DNA of 64,000 bases, taken from contig CAWCIP010000002.1 of assembly GCA_963795665.1 (NCBI GenBank), forward strand, positions 62,001-126,000, given 5' to 3'. The notes under the pieces are model-generated. The model did no database searches and had not been told where the DNA came from. It was given only the letters and a program-made list of their open reading frames with translations. Position numbers and translations under genes: made by a program. Shown here in pieces: positions 1-6,771 of the stretch; position 1 is the first letter of the stretch; each line of letters starts with the position of its first letter. The DNA comes from DASUPK01 sp963795665. Lineage in GTDB: Bacteria > Actinomycetota > Thermoleophilia > Solirubrobacterales > 70-9.

Positions 1-152
1 TCATCAGCCTCACCTCCGTTCTGCGACCCGCAGACGCGAATGATCTTCTCGACGCCGACCACGCCGACGCGGGAGAGGCTGACCCTGGTGGCGGGTGCTT
101 CCGCCTGCGCGTCGCGGCTGGGCGGTGACGCCGTCTGAATTGAGTTTGCCAT
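1..152 (-). CDS. folE2: GTP cyclohydrolase FolE2/MptA-like, N-terminal part (cut by window edge)
   Basis: Reading leftward from the ATG at 152-150, an uninterrupted frame of 50 codons runs off the window. After a polar leader of about 22 residues it contains VSLSRVGVVGVEKIIRV, which resembles the opening strand of the FolE2/MptA GTP cyclohydrolase family (compare the 'L-x-R-V-G-V-x-x-V-K/E-K' opening). That family makes the first pterin of folate or tetrahydropterin synthesis from GTP. No Shine-Dalgarno sequence is visible. The gene is divergent from the sigma factor gene, with 162 bases between the start codons. The catalytic part is outside the window, so the identification rests on one short block. 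Confidence 0.6.
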   Translation of the reverse strand, partial: MANSIQTASPPSRDAQAEAPATRVSLSRVGVVGVEKIIRVCGSQNGGEAD

Positions 153-233
153 CCGATCGAAGTATGCCGGGCCGGTGCACTGGGCTGCGGAAAATGCCTG
201 AAAAGTGAGTCAAATAACCGCGCAAACCGTCCC

Positions 234-239
234 TATACT
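234..239 (+). promoter_or_regulatory. -10 element for the sigma factor gene
   Basis: TATACT lies 75 bases upstream of the TTG start of the sigma factor gene, in the divergent region 153-314. No good -35 hexamer is present 16-18 bases upstream (the region reads caaataacc). Between this site and the start lies a short inverted repeat, GGTCTCT..AGAGGCC (about 258-280), which could fold in the 5' leader. The strong GGAGGAGAGGAG tract just before the start is the ribosome binding site. Confidence 0.45.
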
Positions 240-314
240 CCCGCTCGCTTTCGGCTCTGGTCTCTTTTAGGGGAGAGGCCGAGCAGTCCGGTTAGGGGAG
301 GAGGAGAGGAGCAA

Positions 315-1436
315 TTGGCGCCGATTCGCCAGGCGGTCGTGGCCGAAGACCAGCCCTTCGGGGAGAGCGAGCAGCTGCGCTCGCTGATCGCGGCAGGTAC
401 GGAGCGGGGCTATCTGACTTTTGAGGAGATCGCCTCCACCCTCGAGGAGGTGGAGGTCACGAAGGAGCAGGTCTCCGAGCTGCATTCTCATCTGGTCGAG
501 CAGGGTGTGGACGTGATCGCCGCCGACGGTGTCACGGCCTACAAGGAGGGCAAGGCCGAGGAGTCGCCCAACGGTCAGGCGAAGAAGCAGGAGCTCGATC
601 TCACCGTGGAGCCGAGCCTCGATTGCCTGCGGCTGTATCTGCGATCGATCGGCACCGTCGATCTGCTCACGGCCGACCAGGAGGTGGAGCTCGCCAAGCG
701 GATCGAGCGTGGCGACATGGGCGCAAAGCGGCACATGGTCGAGGCGAACCTGCGGCTGGTCGTCTCCATCGCCAAGTCTTATCTCGGGCGCGGGCTGAGC
801 TTCCTGGATCTGATTCAGGAGGGCTCGCTGGGGTTGATTCGCGCCGTCGAGAAGTTCGATTACCGGCGGGGGTACAAGTTCTCGACCTATGCAACCTGGT
901 GGATTCGCCAGGCGGTGACGCGCGCGCTCGCCGACAAGTCGAGGACGATTCGGATTCCGGTGCACATGGTCGAGAAGCTGAACCGGGTGGTGCACGTCGA
1001 GCGTGCTCTCGTTCAGCGCCTCGGGCGGGAGCCGGAGCCGCATGAGATTGGGGCCGAGCTGGGATGGACGGCGCGCGACGTCCGCGAGGTGCTGCGCGTC
1101 AGCCAGATGCCGGTGTCGCTGGAGAAGCCGGTCGGCGACGAGGACGATTCGGAGCTGGGCGACTTCGTGGCCGACGAGGCAACGGAGTCACCATTCGACC
1201 GGGCGTCCGACAACCTGCAGAGGGAGGACGTCCGGCGGGCGCTGTTGGCACTTCCGCGGCGCGACCGCGAGGTGCTCGAGCTGCGCTACGGCCTGAACGG
1301 GCGCCCGCCGATGACGCTCGAGCAGGTCGGCGACACGTTCGGCGTGACCCGCGAGCGGATCCGCCAGATTGAGAACAACACGCTGAAGCGGCTCAAGATG
1401 CTGCCCGAGGCGCAGTGCCTTCGCGGCCTGGGCTGA
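315..1436 (+). CDS. sigA: RNA polymerase sigma-70 family factor, principal (RpoD/SigA) type
   Basis: This protein recruits core RNA polymerase to -10/-35 promoters. The 373-aa product has a short acidic N-terminal domain (residues 1-90, 1.1-like), region 1.2 near 95-130, and the hallmark region 2 block NLRLVVSIAK...FLDLIQEG...FSTYATWWIRQA near 145-205. Region 3 is near 225-290, and region 4 ends with the helix-turn-helix TLEQVGDTFGVTRERIRQIE near 335-355. The start is TTG at 315, preceded by a GGAGGAGAGG ribosome site; no ATG gives the full domain. It is shorter than many actinobacterial SigA proteins, so it could be the principal factor or a group 2 (SigB/HrdB-like) paralog. It sits alone upstream of an ABC transporter pair. 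Confidence 0.9.
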   Translation: MAPIRQAVVAEDQPFGESEQLRSLIAAGTERGYLTFEEIASTLEEVEVTKEQVSELHSHLVEQGVDVIAADGVTAYKEGKAEESPNGQAKKQELDLTVEPSLDCLRLYLRSIGTVDLLTADQEVELAKRIERGDMGAKRHMVEANLRLVVSIAKSYLGRGLSFLDLIQEGSLGLIRAVEKFDYRRGYKFSTYATWWIRQAVTRALADKSRTIRIPVHMVEKLNRVVHVERALVQRLGREPEPHEIGAELGWTARDVREVLRVSQMPVSLEKPVGDEDDSELGDFVADEATESPFDRASDNLQREDVRRALLALPRRDREVLELRYGLNGRPPMTLEQVGDTFGVTRERIRQIENNTLKRLKMLPEAQCLRGLG

Positions 1437-1475
1437 GCCTCGGGAAATAGTCTGCGCGGCATAGCTGCGATCGAG

Positions 1476-2171
1476 GTGTCCGAGCTGCGCGTCAGGCGCG
1501 GCAAGAAGCTCGTCCTTCCCGGGCTCACGCTCGAGGTAGATGCCGGGTCGGTGACGGCGCTGCTCGGGCCCAGTGGCTGCGGCAAGACCACGCTGATGCG
1601 CTCGATCGTCGGAGTTCAGGTGGTCGAGGGGGGCCGGGCCCAGGTCTTGGGGGAGCCGGCGGGAGCCGCCTCGCTGCGCTCGCGCGTCGGGTATGTGACC
1701 CAGGCGCCCTCGGTCTATTCGGACCTGACGGTGCGGGAGAACCTGCGCTTCTTCGCGAGGGTTCTGGGGGTCTCCGGAGATCGGATCGACTCCGCGATCG
1801 GGACGGTGAGCCTTGGGCCGTTCGAGCGGCGGGTGGTGAGGGACCTGTCGGGCGGCGAGCGGGCGCGAGTCTCGCTGGCGACGGCTCTGCTCGGAGATCC
1901 GGAAGTGCTGATCCTCGACGAGCCGACCGTCGGGCTGGATCCGGTGTTGCGGCGGGACCTTTGGGAGACGTTCTACGGGCTGGCGGAGGAGGGCAAGACG
2001 CTGCTGATCTCGAGCCATGTCATGGACGAGGCGATCAATTGCCAGAGCCTGGCGCTGATGAGGGAAGGGCGGCTGCTTGCCATGGCGGCGCCGGGGGAGA
2101 TCCTGAAGAGGACGGGAGCTGACGACCTCACGGAGGCGTTCCTGCGGTTGATCGGGGAAGAAGAGCGTTGA
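1476..2171 (+). CDS. ABC transporter ATP-binding protein (ABC-2 exporter type)
   Basis: This is the ATPase subunit that powers an ABC-2 type exporter. In the 231-aa product the Walker A motif GPSGCGKTT is near residues 30-38, the Q-loop VTQAPS near 75, the signature LSGGE near 124, the Walker B LILDEP near 147, and the switch histidine in ISSHVMDE near 179. The GTG at 1476 is the best start. The next gene's TTG start overlaps its stop codon (TTGA), so the two are translationally coupled and form one transporter. The substrate is not evident; relatives export drugs, polyketides or lipids. Confidence 0.88.
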   Translation: MSELRVRRGKKLVLPGLTLEVDAGSVTALLGPSGCGKTTLMRSIVGVQVVEGGRAQVLGEPAGAASLRSRVGYVTQAPSVYSDLTVRENLRFFARVLGVSGDRIDSAIGTVSLGPFERRVVRDLSGGERARVSLATALLGDPEVLILDEPTVGLDPVLRRDLWETFYGLAEEGKTLLISSHVMDEAINCQSLALMREGRLLAMAAPGEILKRTGADDLTEAFLRLIGEEER

Positions 2172-2905
2172 GCCCGCGATGCACGCTCGCCGTGGCGGCG
2201 CGGGTGCTGCGGCAGCTGCGGCGGGACCCCCGGACGATCGGGATGGTCCTGGTGGTTCCGTGCGTCCTGATGACGCTCGTCAAGTACATGTTCGAGGGAC
2301 AGCCGGGGACTTTCGAGCGAATCGGGCCGCCGATGCTGGGCCTGTTCCCGCTGATCATGATGTTCCTGATCACGTCGATCACGATGCTGCGCGAGCGGAC
2401 GACCGGGACGCTCGAGCGGCTGATGACGATGCCGCTGTCCAAGCTGGACCTGCTGGTCGGCTATGGGATTGCGTTCGCATTGCTCGCGGCGTTGCAGGCG
2501 GCGGTGACGACGACGTTCGCCTACGTCGTGCTCGACCTGACCACCGTGGGGTCGGCCTTCTGGGTGGCGATGCTCGCGATCACCAACGCGGTGCTCGGGA
2601 TGTCACTCGGCCTCTTCGTGAGCGCGTTCGCGCGGACCGAGTTTCAGGCGGTGCAGTTCATGCCGGCGTTCGTGCTGCCGCAGATCCTGCTCTGCGGATT
2701 GCTGGTGCCGCGCAGCGAGATGTCGGATTGGCTCGACACCCTCGCCGGCGCGCTGCCCTTCACCTACGCCTACGACGCGCTGGCACGCGTCTCGGCCGGC
2801 CAGTCATTCTCGGGGCGGCTCGTCCTGGATGTCTGCGTGGTGCTCGGTGCGACCCTGCTCGCCCTGGCGCTGGGGGCGGTGACGCTGCGGCGGCGGACGG
2901 CGTAG
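2168..2905 (+). CDS. ABC-2 type transporter permease
   Basis: Membrane subunit of the exporter encoded with the preceding ATPase. The 245-aa product has six hydrophobic segments and the ABC-2 permease pattern: a cytoplasmic N-terminus RVLRQLRRDPRTIGMVLVVP, then the loop MLRERTTGTLERLMTMPLSKLDLLVGY, in which the E-R-x-x-G-T-L-E-R signature is typical of the family. The start TTG at 2168 overlaps the upstream stop by 4 bases. No solute-binding protein is nearby, consistent with export. The substrate is unknown. Confidence 0.85.
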   Translation: MSPRCTLAVAARVLRQLRRDPRTIGMVLVVPCVLMTLVKYMFEGQPGTFERIGPPMLGLFPLIMMFLITSITMLRERTTGTLERLMTMPLSKLDLLVGYGIAFALLAALQAAVTTTFAYVVLDLTTVGSAFWVAMLAITNAVLGMSLGLFVSAFARTEFQAVQFMPAFVLPQILLCGLLVPRSEMSDWLDTLAGALPFTYAYDALARVSAGQSFSGRLVLDVCVVLGATLLALALGAVTLRRRTA

Positions 2906-2953
2906 CGGAGTGGACGCACGCATGGTTTGGATCGGGGCCGATCGGCAATTCAA

Positions 2954-2971
2954 GAAGCGCGAAAGCGCTTC
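2954..2971. other. GAAA-tetraloop hairpin in convergent intergenic region
   Basis: GAAGCGC-GAAA-GCGCTTC is a perfect 7-bp stem closed by a GNRA tetraloop, 49 bases after the permease stop. It lies in the 183-base gap (2906-3088) between two convergent genes. No T-tract follows on either strand, so it may be a Rho-dependent or bidirectional 3' end structure rather than a classical terminator. No coding frame in this gap has credible support. Confidence 0.4.
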
Positions 2972-3088
2972 GGTCGGTTCGGCCGGACCCCGGCAGCTTT
3001 CACCGCTCGATCGGTTCCTGCCTGGGTGTGAAGACCAACCCCTGGCTGAGAGGGGAGAGGCGTCCGGCCCACCGACCCCGGCGCATCG

Positions 3089-3265
3089 TTAGTTCGATTG
3101 CTGGGACTCCGAAGCTCGTGGCTCAGCCCAGGCGGGTAACTCGATCTGCTCGACGATCATTCGGCCTGGTCCGTCGGCGCGGACCCGGACTCGTCCACCG
3201 TCGGCGAATCCGGCTTCGAAGAAGGGCCGCTGGGGAATCGTCAGCCGGCGCTTTTGATTGATCAC
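3089..3265 (-). CDS. Short AbrB/MazE-like DNA-binding protein
   Basis: This 58-aa product contains INQKRRLTIPQRPFFEAGF..GGRVRVRADGPGRMIVEQIE, the swapped-hairpin SpoVT-AbrB pattern (K/R-R-x-T-I-P-x-x-x-x-x-x-G-x-x-x-G) found in transition-state regulators and MazE-type antitoxins. The GTG at 3265 is preceded by GAGGGGAGG at ideal spacing. It is in the same frame as the nuclease-like reading frame to its right, but the ribosome site and complete domain argue that it is translated on its own. No toxin partner (MazF or PIN) is adjacent, so an antitoxin role is only a possibility. Confidence 0.6.
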   Translation of the reverse strand: MINQKRRLTIPQRPFFEAGFADGGRVRVRADGPGRMIVEQIELPAWAEPRASESQQSN

Positions 3266-3856
3266 GGCCTCCCCTCGCTGTCCCGGTTTGCGCTCGTAAT
3301 TTGTCGGCTTTGCCGGCCGGGTCGAAGCTAGTGGGGGAGGGAGGATTCGAACCTCCGAAGGCTGTGCCAGCGCCTTTACAGGGCGCCCCGTTTGACCGCT
3401 TCGGTACTCCCCCGGAGGCGTTGATTCTAATCCGGGGCCTCGGCTGGACGCCGTGAGCGGACGGCCCGGATCGATCTCAAACTCTGAGTATTTGGCACCC
3501 CCAAGCACCATGCCCGTGCGTCCATCGACTGCGGGGGTCGGAATGAACCATCGGCGTCCATCACCAACATGAACGAACAGGTAGTCGCAGCGCTCCGGTC
3601 TGAAGTACTTGACAACGCCGTTCCAACTTTGGTTGCCGCCCCGGGTCGCGATCATCACCTCCCAGCGGCCCGCGGAGTTCATGCGGGTCGAGGTTTTCAC
3701 CTCAACCCGCACTGCTTCGCCATCGAAGGCCGCAATCACGTCGATGTCCGGGCTGTGTCCGAGTGGGATATAGACGTGGGCTCCCTTGCCGGCGAGCCAC
3801 TCCAAAGCTGACAGCTCACCGATGTCGCCCTGCTGTCTCGGTTTCAGCCTCGTCAC
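3089..3856 (-). CDS. PD-(D/E)XK nuclease-like (PDDEXK_5) open frame that reads through tRNA-Tyr
   Basis: From the GTG at 3856, residues 1-145 resemble the group I intron-associated PD-(D/E)XK endonuclease family. A GDIGELSALEWLAGKG opening is followed by HSPDIDVIA and VRVEVKTST, matching the D...ExK catalytic pattern. No stop codon separates this domain from the downstream tRNA-Tyr gene. Residues of about 148-175 are simply translated tRNA (EVRILPPP is the typical artefact), and the frame continues into the AbrB-like gene. Either the nuclease genuinely ends in a tRNA-derived tail, or its own stop has been lost. The nuclease-domain call is moderate; the 255-aa fusion as a real product is doubtful. 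Confidence 0.5.
   Translation of the reverse strand: MTRLKPRQQGDIGELSALEWLAGKGAHVYIPLGHSPDIDVIAAFDGEAVRVEVKTSTRMNSAGRWEVMIATRGGNQSWNGVVKYFRPERCDYLFVHVGDGRRWFIPTPAVDGRTGMVLGGAKYSEFEIDPGRPLTASSRGPGLESTPPGEYRSGQTGRPVKALAQPSEVRILPPPLASTRPAKPTNYERKPGQRGEAVINQKRRLTIPQRPFFEAGFADGGRVRVRADGPGRMIVEQIELPAWAEPRASESQQSN
3332..3413 (-). tRNA. tRNA-Tyr (GTA)
   Basis: On the minus strand the 7-bp acceptor GGGGGAG/CTCCCCC closes an 82-base cloverleaf with a long type II variable arm and T-arm GGAGG-TTCGAAT-CCTCC. The anticodon loop CTGTAAA gives anticodon GTA (tyrosine). The discriminator is A and the CCA end is not encoded. A reading frame on the same strand runs through the whole gene. Confidence 0.93.
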
Positions 3857-3873
3857 TCGACAAACCTAGGGTC

Positions 3874-3914
3874 CACGGGTTCACGAATGGCACACCGAAT
3901 GCAACAAACCCGTG
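3874..3914. promoter_or_regulatory. Inverted repeat between divergent nuclease-like and SDR genes
   Basis: CACGGGTT (3874-3881) and AACCCGTG (3907-3914) form a perfect 8-bp inverted repeat with a 25-base spacer. They lie in the 104-base gap between two divergent genes. They could be paired operator half-sites or an RNA hairpin; nothing else here decides between these. Confidence 0.3.
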
Positions 3915-3960
3915 ACTCGATGGTCAGCAAAGCCATGCGCAGCCGGATAGGTTCAGTGGC

Positions 3961-4671
3961 ATGACCGACCTAGACGGCAGGGTGATCGCGATCGCCGGCG
4001 CCGGCGGCGGCCTCGGACCCGTCGTCGCCAAGCGCCTCGCCGACGCAGGCGCCAGCCTCTCGCTCGCGGACCGCAGCCAGGAGGTCGCGGACGGAGTCGC
4101 CGAGGACCTCGGCCTCCCCGACGACCGCGTCGACCCTCAGGCCGTCGACCTGCTCGACGAGTCCGCCGCCAACGACTGGGCCGCCGCTACCGAGAAGCGC
4201 TTCGGCCGAGTCGACGGCCTGCTCCATCTGGTCGGCGGCTACCGCGGCGGCGATCCGATCCACAGCTTCGACCTCGCCGACTATGAGTTCCTCCACGCCC
4301 TGCTCGTCCAGACGCTCCAGCTCGCCACCCGCGCCTTCCACTCGGCCCTGACCAGGAGCGAGCACGGCCGCTTCGTCATCGTCTCCGCGGCCGCCGCCCA
4401 GAACCCCGAGAACACCAACGCCGCCTACGCCTCCGCCAAGGCAGCGGCCGAGGCCTGGACCCTGGCACTCGCCGACTCCTTCGACGGCACCCCCGCCACC
4501 GCCAACATCATCGTCGTCAACGCGATCGAGACGCCCGGAATGCGTGAGGAGAGCCCGGACGAGGAGCGCCCCAGCTTCACCCCCGCCGAGGACCTGGCCG
4601 AGGCGATCGCCTTCCTCTGCTCCGACTCCGCCGGGCGCATGAACGGCCAGCGACTGGCCCTTCATCCCTGA
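3961..4671 (+). CDS. SDR family NAD(P)-dependent oxidoreductase
   Basis: A 236-aa short-chain dehydrogenase/reductase. The N-terminal Rossmann motif GAGGGLG is at residues 13-19. An LVGGY segment replaces the usual NNAG, and the catalytic Tyr-x-x-x-Lys is AAYASAKAA at Y156/K160. The reaction cannot be specified from sequence. It starts at ATG 3961, and a tRNA-Thr gene begins 38 bases after its stop. It is not in an obvious operon. Confidence 0.85.
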   Translation: MTDLDGRVIAIAGAGGGLGPVVAKRLADAGASLSLADRSQEVADGVAEDLGLPDDRVDPQAVDLLDESAANDWAAATEKRFGRVDGLLHLVGGYRGGDPIHSFDLADYEFLHALLVQTLQLATRAFHSALTRSEHGRFVIVSAAAAQNPENTNAAYASAKAAAEAWTLALADSFDGTPATANIIVVNAIETPGMREESPDEERPSFTPAEDLAEAIAFLCSDSAGRMNGQRLALHP

Positions 4672-4709
4672 TCGAACCCTCGACGACCTCTCGCTACAGT
4701 GAGGCGCCC

Positions 4710-4782
<73 letters not shown>

Positions 4783-4784
4783 CT

Positions 4785-5591
4785 CTGGACGGCGCTTCAC
4801 TGGTCATCCACGAAGGCGCAGGGGCCGGCAGCGAGCATCCGGTCGACGGCGAGCTGATCCTCGGCCGCGAGCACGGCAGCGCCGATCTCGTCATCGACGA
4901 CCCGGGCGTCTCCCGCCGTCACGCCCGCGTCCTGGCAGACGACGGCGGCGTGATCGTCGAGGACCTCGGCTCCTCGAACGGCACCTACGTGAACGGCGAG
5001 CGCATCGCGGGACCCGTCGAGCTCGGGGCGGGGGACGAGGTCCAGATCGGCGCCACGGTCCTCGGCGTCGACGGAGGCACCGCCGCGACCGCCCTGATGC
5101 CGCCCGGCGCCCCGCCGACAACCGAGCATCCCGGCCCCGCCGCGCATCCGAGGCCCCTCCATCCCTCACCCGGCCGCCGCCCAGCGCCCCGGCGCCTCGC
5201 CCCACCGCCGCACGAGCAGGGCAACCTCCCGGCCCTCGCCGCCCTCTTCCTCGGCCCCCTCTCGATCCTCCTCATCTTCCTCAGCGCCGGCGGCTTCTTC
5301 ATCGCCCTGCCCTGCGGCATCGCCGCGATCGTCCTCGGCACGATCGGGATCAGGAACGCCGACCGCAGGAGCAGCGGCCACCGCTCCCTCGCCCGCATCG
5401 GCCGCTTCACCGGCATCGTCGGCACCATCCTCGCGACGATCGCCGTGATCGTCTTCGTCGTGGTCGCGGCCGCGCTGCACAGCACCGAGCACAGCGTCAG
5501 CGGCCTGATCGATCGAATCAACCACGAGATCAACAACGTCGACGTCCCCAACGTGAACACCCCGGACGTCAACACCTCCACCGGCCAGTAA
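4785..5591 (+). CDS. FHA-domain protein with C-terminal DUF4190-like membrane region
   Basis: The N-terminal FHA domain recognises phosphothreonine peptides. Visible motifs are ILGRE, the SRRHARV helix-loop and SSNGTYVNGERI (the G-R, S-x-x-H and N-G residues of FHA). A Pro-rich linker follows, then a DUF4190-type segment with two or three membrane helices (LFLGPLSILLIFL, ALPCGIAAIVLGTIG, TILATIAVIVFVVVAAA) and a short extracytoplasmic tail. The start is a problem. The frame is open back to a TTG at 4725 inside tRNA-Thr, and there is no ATG, GTG or TTG between the tRNA and the FHA core. The CTG at 4785, three bases past the tRNA, is my best guess. It probably links Ser/Thr-kinase signalling to the membrane. 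Confidence 0.72.
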   Translation: MDGASLVIHEGAGAGSEHPVDGELILGREHGSADLVIDDPGVSRRHARVLADDGGVIVEDLGSSNGTYVNGERIAGPVELGAGDEVQIGATVLGVDGGTAATALMPPGAPPTTEHPGPAAHPRPLHPSPGRRPAPRRLAPPPHEQGNLPALAALFLGPLSILLIFLSAGGFFIALPCGIAAIVLGTIGIRNADRRSSGHRSLARIGRFTGIVGTILATIAVIVFVVVAAALHSTEHSVSGLIDRINHEINNVDVPNVNTPDVNTSTGQ

Positions 5592-5609
5592 CTGGCTGCC
5601 CAGCCAGTT
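5590..5609. promoter_or_regulatory. Palindromic operator upstream of acyl-CoA dehydrogenase
   Basis: AACTGGCTG-CC-CAGCCAGTT is a perfect 9+2+9 palindrome that starts on the last two bases of the FHA-gene stop codon. Three bases later comes TACGCT (5613-5618), a -10-like hexamer, and ten bases after that the GTG start at 5629. The palindrome would therefore cover the -35/spacer region. The same core with the same spacings recurs before the acyl-CoA ligase (63268-63287). This is consistent with binding by a TetR/FadR-like repressor. Confidence 0.6.
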
Positions 5610-5628
5610 CGTTACGCTCCGCCGGCCC

Positions 5629-6771
5629 GTGGACTTCAAGCTCACCGACGAGCAGCGCGACTTCGTCTCCGCCATCCGCGACTTCTGCGAGCGTGAGTGC
5701 GGCACCCAGGAGAAGCGCGAGCAGCTCACCGAGCACCACACGATCCACCACAACCAGGGGATCTACAAGCAGATGGCGGAGCTCGGCTGGCTCGGACTCA
5801 CCATCCCCGAGGAGTACGGCGGCTCCGGGGGGACCATGCTCGACGCCTGTCTCTTCATGGAGGAGACCTCGCGCGGCATGGCCCCGATCGGCGGCTACGC
5901 CACCACCCTGATCGTCGCCGGCGCCACCAGGCGCTTCGGCACCGACGATCAGAAGCGGAAGGTCCTGGGCGGCATCTCGAGCGGATCCGTCGAGGCAATC
6001 GCCATGACCGAGCCCGAATCCGGCTCCGACGTCGGCTCCCTCAGCACCGAGGCCGTGCGCTCCAACGGCGGTTACGTGATCAACGGTCAGAAGGTCTTCA
6101 TCTCCAACGCCCACATCAGTGACCACGTCCTGGTCGTCTGCCGCACCACCAAGGGCGAGAGCAAGCACGAGGGCCTCTCGATGATCTTCGTCCCCCGGGG
6201 AACCGACGGCATGGAGATGAAGCCGATCGACACGATGGGCGGCCGCGAGACCAACACCGTCTACTTCAACGATTGCGAGGTCCCCGCCGAGCAGCTCCTC
6301 GGGGAGCAGGACCACGGCTGGACCCAGCTGATGGCGGGCCTCAACACCGAGCGCCTCATCCTCGCCGCCACGATGCTCGGCATCGGCCAGCGCGCCTTCG
6401 ACGACGCCCTCGCCTACGCCAAGGAGCGCAAGCAGTTCGGCAAGCCGATCGGCTCCTTCCAGGCCCTCCAGCACCGATTCGCCGACCTCGCCACCGACCT
6501 CGAGGCCGCCCGCCTGATGACATGGTGGGTCGCCTCACTCAACGACGAGGACCCGGACCGCATGCTCCCGAAGGAGGCGTCGATGGTGAAGCTCTTCGTC
6601 ACCGAGACCGCCCAGCGCGTCGCGCTCGAGGGCATGCAGATGATGGGCGGCTACGGCTACTCCTCCGAGTACGACATGGAGCGCCTCGTCCGCGCCACCC
6701 TGGTCTCGACCATCTACGGCGGAACCTCCGAGATCCAGCGCGGCATCATCGCCAAGACGCTGGGTCTCTAG
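5629..6771 (+). CDS. Acyl-CoA dehydrogenase
   Basis: This FAD enzyme oxidises acyl-CoA to 2-enoyl-CoA in beta-oxidation. The 380-aa product has the expected length. The N-terminal helical domain DFKLTDEQRDFVSAIRDF is followed by the beta-domain with AMTEPESGSDVGSL (FAD/substrate signature) and the C-terminal domain with RKQFGKPIGSFQALQHRFADLA and QMMGGYGYSSEYDMERLVR. It ends IYGGTSEIQRGIIAKTLGL, which holds the canonical catalytic-base region. The GTG start at 5629 has no Shine-Dalgarno sequence, and the predicted transcript is almost leaderless. A palindromic operator lies just upstream and is shared with the acyl-CoA ligase gene at the right end of the window. Confidence 0.93.
   Translation: MDFKLTDEQRDFVSAIRDFCERECGTQEKREQLTEHHTIHHNQGIYKQMAELGWLGLTIPEEYGGSGGTMLDACLFMEETSRGMAPIGGYATTLIVAGATRRFGTDDQKRKVLGGISSGSVEAIAMTEPESGSDVGSLSTEAVRSNGGYVINGQKVFISNAHISDHVLVVCRTTKGESKHEGLSMIFVPRGTDGMEMKPIDTMGGRETNTVYFNDCEVPAEQLLGEQDHGWTQLMAGLNTERLILAATMLGIGQRAFDDALAYAKERKQFGKPIGSFQALQHRFADLATDLEAARLMTWWVASLNDEDPDRMLPKEASMVKLFVTETAQRVALEGMQMMGGYGYSSEYDMERLVRATLVSTIYGGTSEIQRGIIAKTLGL

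Noticed and set aside
10..225. 71-codon minus-strand frame at the left edge
   Set aside because: Arg-rich and in a different frame from the better-supported FolE2-like start at 152.
267..1043. Long minus-strand frame opposite the sigma factor gene
   Set aside because: It is the antisense shadow of a clearly conserved sigma-70 gene and shows no domain; GC-rich DNA gives many such frames.
2910..3092. 60-codon plus-strand frame after the ABC permease
   Set aside because: No homology pattern, contains the GAAA hairpin, poor ribosome site; treated as intergenic.
5590..5609. Palindrome after the FHA gene considered as a terminator
   Set aside because: No T-tract, only a 2-base loop, and a twin copy sits upstream of another fatty-acid gene with nothing to terminate; an operator is the better reading.
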